A DNA stretch of 8,473 bases, taken from assembly GCA_910576895.1 (NCBI GenBank), contig CAJTJZ010000062.1, forward strand, positions 9,192 through 17,664. Direction: 5' to 3'. The notes below the pieces were generated by a model that saw only the letters and a list, made by a program, of their open reading frames with translations, made no database searches and was not told the DNA's origin. Of this stretch, positions 5,810 to 8,473 are shown one piece after another (position 1 is the first letter of the stretch; each line of letters opens with the position of its first letter). Origin of the DNA: an uncultured Lachnospiraceae bacterium. GTDB taxonomy: Bacteria; Bacillota; Clostridia; Lachnospirales; Lachnospiraceae. A program made the translations under genes and the position numbers.

Positions 5810-6675
5810 GAGCATTTATAAAAGAAAAACAATTAGATGAGGAGAGAGCATTATATCATTTGAAAAATACCGATGTGATAGATTGTATTTTTGCAGGTCC
5901 AACTGATGGAGAATCTGCATTAAAAGAAGCTAGAGATGTAACAATAGAAAATTGTACTTTTTCCCTTCGTTATCCTTTATGGCATGTAAGAAAGTTTACA
6001 ATGAAAAATACAACAATGGATGAGCTTACACGTGCAGCCATTTGGTATGCAGAAGATGCTTTGATAGAACATTCTATTATGGGAGGAATTAAAGCAGTAA
6101 GAGAATGTAAAAATATGATAATAAAAGATTGTAAGATTGATTCTCAAGAATTTGGTTGGAAATCAGAAGGAATTGAGATGGAAAATACAGAGATAATATC
6201 AGAATACCTTTTTCTTGATAGTAAAAATGTCAGCTTAAAAAATGTAACAATGAAAGGAAAATATTCTTTTCAATATATGGAAAATCTTGAAATAGAAAAT
6301 TGTGAGTTAGATACAAAAGATGCTTTTTGGCATAGTAAAAATGTAACGGTAAGAAATAGTATTATAAAAGGAGAGTATCTGGGTTGGTTTTCAGAAGGTC
6401 TTACTTTCATTGACTGTAAAATTATTGGAACACAACCGCTTTGTTATTGTAAAAATTTAAACTTAATACATTGTACTATGGAGGATACCGATTTATCTTT
6501 TGAATATTCGGAGGTAACAGCAGATATTAAAGGGCATATCATTTCTATCAAAAATCCAAAAGAAGGGGTTATTATTGTAGATACCGTTGGAGAAATTATT
6601 AAGGAAGATCCTGTGATGCCTTGTAATGGAAAAGTGTTATTACGTAGTGAATTAAAAGATGTAGATAATAAATAA
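5806..6675 (+). CDS. DUF3737-family right-handed beta-helix protein
   Basis: A 289-residue protein I recognise as DUF3737 from segments such as GPTDGESALKEARDVT (31-46), LRYPLWHVRKF (54-64), GGIKAVRECKN (93-103), FGWKSEG (116-122), AFWHSKNVTV (173-182), GEYLGWFSEGL (189-199) and GTQPLCY (208-214). Aligned coils recur every 19 residues (equivalent positions 80, 99, 118, 137, 156, 175, 194, 213, 232, with 59 and 40 before a single 21-residue step). Each carries an aromatic or bulky residue followed by a polar turn (S/C-K/E-N/G) and a strand ending in N/D-C/T/S. This is a parallel beta-helix. No signal peptide is visible, so it is cytoplasmic. No catalytic residues are known to me and the biochemical role is unknown. 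A strong AAGGAGG (5792-5798) lies inside the ligase gene and the starts overlap (ATGA), so the two are translated together. Confidence 0.9.
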   Translation: MRAFIKEKQLDEERALYHLKNTDVIDCIFAGPTDGESALKEARDVTIENCTFSLRYPLWHVRKFTMKNTTMDELTRAAIWYAEDALIEHSIMGGIKAVRECKNMIIKDCKIDSQEFGWKSEGIEMENTEIISEYLFLDSKNVSLKNVTMKGKYSFQYMENLEIENCELDTKDAFWHSKNVTVRNSIIKGEYLGWFSEGLTFIDCKIIGTQPLCYCKNLNLIHCTMEDTDLSFEYSEVTADIKGHIISIKNPKEGVIIVDTVGEIIKEDPVMPCNGKVLLRSELKDVDNK

Positions 6676-6700
6676 GGAAATAGGGAAAAGAGGACAGCTC

Positions 6701-6922
6701 ATGGACAAAGTAAGGGATGAGAATACCATAATTCAAAATATGGTGGATGCAGGCTGTAATTCACAGGAAGTAGAATGTTTTTGTAAATGTAAAAAACAGG
6801 GAAAAAAGAAAGAAGAATTAGATATTTTAGAAAGACATAGAGAAGAACTGCTTCAAAATATCCACCATATTAAAAATTCCATAGAGGAATTAGATCAAAT
6901 GATAATAAAGGTCAAAGGTTAA
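6701..6922 (+). CDS. small helical protein, paralogue of the one at 7966-8175
   Basis: A 73-residue charged protein with no family I can name. It starts 25 bases after the DUF3737 stop, with AAGAGGA (6688-6694) 6 bases before the ATG, so it is probably the last gene of the ligase/DUF3737 operon. The N-terminal third (IIQNMVDAGCNSQEVECF) looks like a short helical hairpin; the C-terminal half (about 37-71; ILERHREELLQNIHHIKNSI, EELDQMIIKV) has heptad-like hydrophobics and should form a coiled coil, recalling the dimerisation helix of MerR-type regulators but without any DNA-binding domain. Three cysteines lie within 28-30 region and upstream (AGC, CFCKC), a possible metal or redox feature. It aligns over its core without gaps to the protein encoded beyond the LysR gene. 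Confidence 0.75.
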   Translation: MDKVRDENTIIQNMVDAGCNSQEVECFCKCKKQGKKKEELDILERHREELLQNIHHIKNSIEELDQMIIKVKG

Positions 6923-6937
6923 AGGCGGTCAGATTTT

Positions 6938-7831
6938 TTAACCTCCAGTATAACAAATATCTTGTTGTAAGCGGGAGAGAAATAATTTTGCTGCTTTGGA
7001 TAATATCTGATATTTTTTTGTAAATAAATAGACATGGGAAGTAATGGCAGGGGCAAAAGGGCGAAAAGTAAGAGGGGATTCTCTAGAAAAATTGATAAGT
7101 CCGCCAATGCATAAGGCATAGCCCATGCCAGCTTCTACCATAAGTCCAGCATTAAAAATCAGATTATAAGTAGCTATGGTACAAAGTTTAATATTATATT
7201 CAGAGAATAAAATATCAAAGCGTTGATGATTAGAAGTTTGTGAAGGGCGAATTAAAGGAATGCCGGAAAGATCGGAAATGGAAAGAGTTTCCTTTACTGC
7301 AAGTGGAGAATCATTTCGCATTAGTACACCCCAAGTTTCATAAAGAGGAAGCTTTTGATAATCATAGCGAGGACTGATTTCTGGTTCTAATAAGATGCCA
7401 ATATCTAAAAGTCCTTTATCAAGTCGTTCAATAATAGCATCTGCATTATTGCTGAAAAAGTGAAAATGAATTTCTGGAAAATTGTCTTGAATAGATTTTA
7501 TAATCTGCATAATTTTAATAGAAGATCGATGTTCTCCACAGCCAATATAAATATCACCTGTAATAGATTGCTCATTTTCACGAAAATCATTTTCTGTTTT
7601 TTCCATAAGCGAGATAATTTCTTGTGCACGACTTCTTAGATAGATGCCATCTTCTGTAAGTGTGATTTTCTTTTTTCCACGAAGAAATAGTTGTTTGCCA
7701 AGCTGTTCTTCTAAATCCATCATCTGTTTGGAAAGTGTTGGTTGTGTAATATGAAGATAGTTTGCAGCTCTTGTAATATTTTGTTCTTCTGCAACTGCTA
7801 AAAAGTATTGTAAAAGACGTGTTTCAATCAT
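6938..7831 (-). CDS. LysR-family transcriptional regulator
   Basis: A 297-residue protein of normal LysR length. Residues 1-60 are the winged helix-turn-helix (LLQYFLAVAEEQNITRAANY, LHITQPTLSKQMMDLEEQLG, KQLFLRGKKKITLTEDG), followed by a linker helix (61-89). An effector-binding domain of the periplasmic-binding type begins at about 91 (GDIYIGCGEHRS, LDIGILLEPE, YETWGVLMRNDSPLA, GLMVEAGMGYALCIGG). LysR proteins act as tetramers, often controlling a divergent neighbour in response to a small molecule. An RBS AGAGGT (complement of 7839-7844) lies 7 bases before the ATG. It is divergent from the small-protein/ABC operon, with a LysR-type operator between, and convergent with the ligase/DUF3737 operon; the stops are 15 bases apart. 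The effector is unknown. Confidence 0.93.
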   Translation of the reverse strand: MIETRLLQYFLAVAEEQNITRAANYLHITQPTLSKQMMDLEEQLGKQLFLRGKKKITLTEDGIYLRSRAQEIISLMEKTENDFRENEQSITGDIYIGCGEHRSSIKIMQIIKSIQDNFPEIHFHFFSNNADAIIERLDKGLLDIGILLEPEISPRYDYQKLPLYETWGVLMRNDSPLAVKETLSISDLSGIPLIRPSQTSNHQRFDILFSEYNIKLCTIATYNLIFNAGLMVEAGMGYALCIGGLINFSRESPLTFRPFAPAITSHVYLFTKKYQILSKAAKLFLSRLQQDICYTGG

Positions 7832-7898
7832 AGCTCATACCTCTGTAAATTATTATATTCTTTATTGTATTGAGTAATTAGTTTTTTTTGATATCAGT

Positions 7899-7919
7899 AT
7901 AATAGAAAATATCTATTAT
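7899..7919. promoter_or_regulatory. LysR-type operator overlapping a -10 box
   Basis: A perfect inverted repeat with arms ATAATAGA (7899-7906) and TCTATTAT (7912-7919) around a 5-base centre. It contains the T-N11-A pattern (TAGAAAATATCTA) expected of LysR binding sites. TATAAT at 7898-7903 overlaps the left arm, and TATCTATT occurs at 7910-7917 and again at 7920-7927, one helical turn later. For the plus-strand genes no good -35 is present, as in many activator-dependent promoters. A TATAAT on the minus strand (complement of 7852-7857) could serve the LysR gene. Confidence 0.6.
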
Positions 7920-7965
7920 TATCTATTTTATATAATTATTTACTATTTTACAAGGAGAATTTATT

Positions 7966-8175
7966 ATGGATATTAGGAAAATATTAAAGGATGCTGGTGC
8001 AACTTCCTTGCAGATAAATCAATATATGGAATATTTAGAAAATGGAAATAAGAAAGGTCAGGAAAGGATTCTTTGCAGATGTAAGGGAATACAAAAAGAA
8101 AAACTTGAGGATAAGAGAGAACAATTACTTTGCCTTGATTATATGATAGCAAAGGTGGAAAAAGGTTATGAATGA
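7966..8175 (+). CDS. small helical protein, paralogue of the one at 6701-6922
   Basis: A 69-residue protein, no family recognised. AAGGAG (7952-7957) lies 8 bases before the ATG, a strong RBS. From DAG (9-11) to MIAKV the protein aligns without any gap with the 73-residue protein at 6701-6922: shared DAG, Ser two residues later, Gly at +16, IL at +24/25, Arg at +27, then LD.MI.KV near the end. The first part (IRKILKDAGATSLQINQYMEYLENG) reads as two short helices and the rest as an amphipathic coiled coil with a CRCK motif. The last 8 bases overlap the ABC ATPase start, so the two are translationally coupled; it may be a regulator or partner of that transporter. Expression is probably controlled by the divergent LysR. 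Confidence 0.8.
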   Translation: MDIRKILKDAGATSLQINQYMEYLENGNKKGQERILCRCKGIQKEKLEDKREQLLCLDYMIAKVEKGYE

Positions 8176-8440
8176 TAAAAAAATTATTTTATCTGGAAAG
8201 AATATAGAGAAAATCTATAATAACGTTTCTGTTTTAACAAAGCTCAGTCTGGAACTATATCAAGGGGATTTTACTGTGATTATGGGACTATCTGGATCAG
8301 GAAAATCTACCTTATTGTATTGTCTTAGTGGAATGGAACAGGTTACAAAAGGAGAAATTTTTTGTGGAAGTAAAAAAATAACTAATGCATCAGAACAAGA
8401 ATTAAGTAAACTTAGAGCAGGTCAACTACCCATTCCCTAA
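8168..8440 (+). CDS. 5' fragment of an ABC transporter ATPase gene (MacB/LolD-type), interrupted near 8421
   Basis: About 84 residues of a normal ATPase start: an A-loop region (GKNIEKIYNNVSVLTKLSLE), a Walker A P-loop GLSGSGKST (40-48), then LLYCLSGMEQVTKGEIFCG and ELSKLRAGQ (78-86). In relatives of the MacB/LolD/YxdL branch (lipoprotein, peptide or bacitracin-type export) the next residues are 'iGFvFQ', the Q-loop. Here the frame reads LPIP and stops at 8438-8440. No other frame continues the ATPase, so this is not a simple frameshift. Q-loop, signature motif, Walker B and H-loop are absent from the window, and the product cannot hydrolyse ATP. The likely cause is an inserted element whose end begins at about 8422; the rest of the gene may lie beyond it. 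Confidence 0.8.
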   Translation: MNDKKIILSGKNIEKIYNNVSVLTKLSLELYQGDFTVIMGLSGSGKSTLLYCLSGMEQVTKGEIFCGSKKITNASEQELSKLRAGQLPIP

Positions 8441-8473
8441 AGTTTGTAATACTTTTCATTTATGAAAAGCATT
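8422..8473 (-). mobile_element. putative end of an inserted element (IS200/IS605-like right end?)
   Basis: Starting where ATPase similarity ends, the sequence reads on the minus strand as ending ...GGGAATGGGTAGTTGA, similar to the GGGTAGTTnA right ends I remember for TnpB-carrying IS200/IS605 elements of Firmicutes. Inside it, 26 bases from the window edge back to 8448 form a hairpin with arms CTTTTCAT (8452-8459) and ATGAAAAG (8462-8469), extended by AAT/ATT after one mismatch; subterminal hairpins are typical of that family. No transposase is within the window. The insertion itself is better supported than the family. Confidence 0.4.
8448..8473. repeat. near-perfect hairpin at the window edge
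   Basis: Arms CTTTTCAT (8452-8459) and ATGAAAAG (8462-8469) around TT, extended outward by AAT (8448-8450) and ATT (8471-8473) past one A/C mismatch. It may continue beyond the window. There is no adjoining T run, so it is not a standard terminator. Confidence 0.7.

Noticed and set aside
5229..5832. Minus-strand open frames opposite the ligase 3' end, rich in Phe/Ser/Leu
   Set aside because: They are the complement of the purine-rich Lys/Glu tail and have no start signals.
6916..6944. Inverted repeat AGGTTAAA/TTTAACCT between the small gene and LysR as a bidirectional terminator
   Set aside because: It arises because both convergent genes end in GGT-TAA; the stem is AT-rich and no T run follows on either side.
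8168..8473. ABC ATPase explained by a simple frameshift
   Set aside because: The other two frames after 8421 read QVNYPFPKVCN and RSTTHSLKFVIL, neither resembling the Q-loop region.

Overview
The window is AT-rich with low-GC Firmicutes-style ribosome binding sites (AAGGAG/GGAGG). A dockerin-bearing surface protein, a lipoprotein with a Lys/Arg-rich signal peptide, DUF3737 and a choloylglycine-hydrolase-type enzyme together suggest an anaerobic clostridial organism, probably a gut or rumen Lachnospiraceae/Ruminococcaceae-like species. The species cannot be named from this sequence.

Left part (1-1542): the 3' end of a secreted protein made of a bacterial Ig-like (Big2) domain and a C-terminal type I dockerin. 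A type II toxin-antitoxin-like pair follows (UPF0175 antitoxin, then a DUF3368 PIN-like protein overlapping by 8 bases), closed by a strong rho-independent terminator. The PIN gene has an in-frame TAA that cuts off 25 codons still looking like the normal family C-terminus.

Middle-left (1595-2741, minus strand): a GNAT acetyltransferase with a good promoter and RBS of its own, preceded by an XRE-family regulator whose C-terminal half resembles the FliG C-terminal domain. A 358-base divergent spacer (2742-3099) holds a large imperfect inverted repeat and a pyrimidine-rich direct-repeat tract but no convincing gene.

Middle-right (3100-6922, plus strand): a lipoprotein Ntn-hydrolase of the linear amide C-N hydrolase/choloylglycine hydrolase family; a PaaK/CapK-type adenylate-forming enzyme with a 56-residue charged tail; a DUF3737 right-handed beta-helix protein built from exact 19-residue coils, translationally coupled to the ligase; and a 73-residue helical protein. 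The last three are clearly one operon. The hydrolase lies 73 bases upstream with no visible terminator and may belong to it. A possible theme, inferred only, is release of an acid from an amide outside the cell and its activation inside.

Right part (6938-8473): a LysR regulator on the minus strand, convergent with the operon above and divergent from a second small helical protein. That second protein aligns without gaps to the 73-residue one, so the LysR gene is flanked by two paralogues. It overlaps the start of an ABC transporter ATPase gene, which stops resembling an ATPase abruptly near 8421. From there to the window edge the sequence looks like the end of an inserted element, perhaps the right end of an IS200/IS605-type element in minus orientation. 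The LysR/small-protein spacer carries a near-ideal LysR operator overlapping a TATAAT box.
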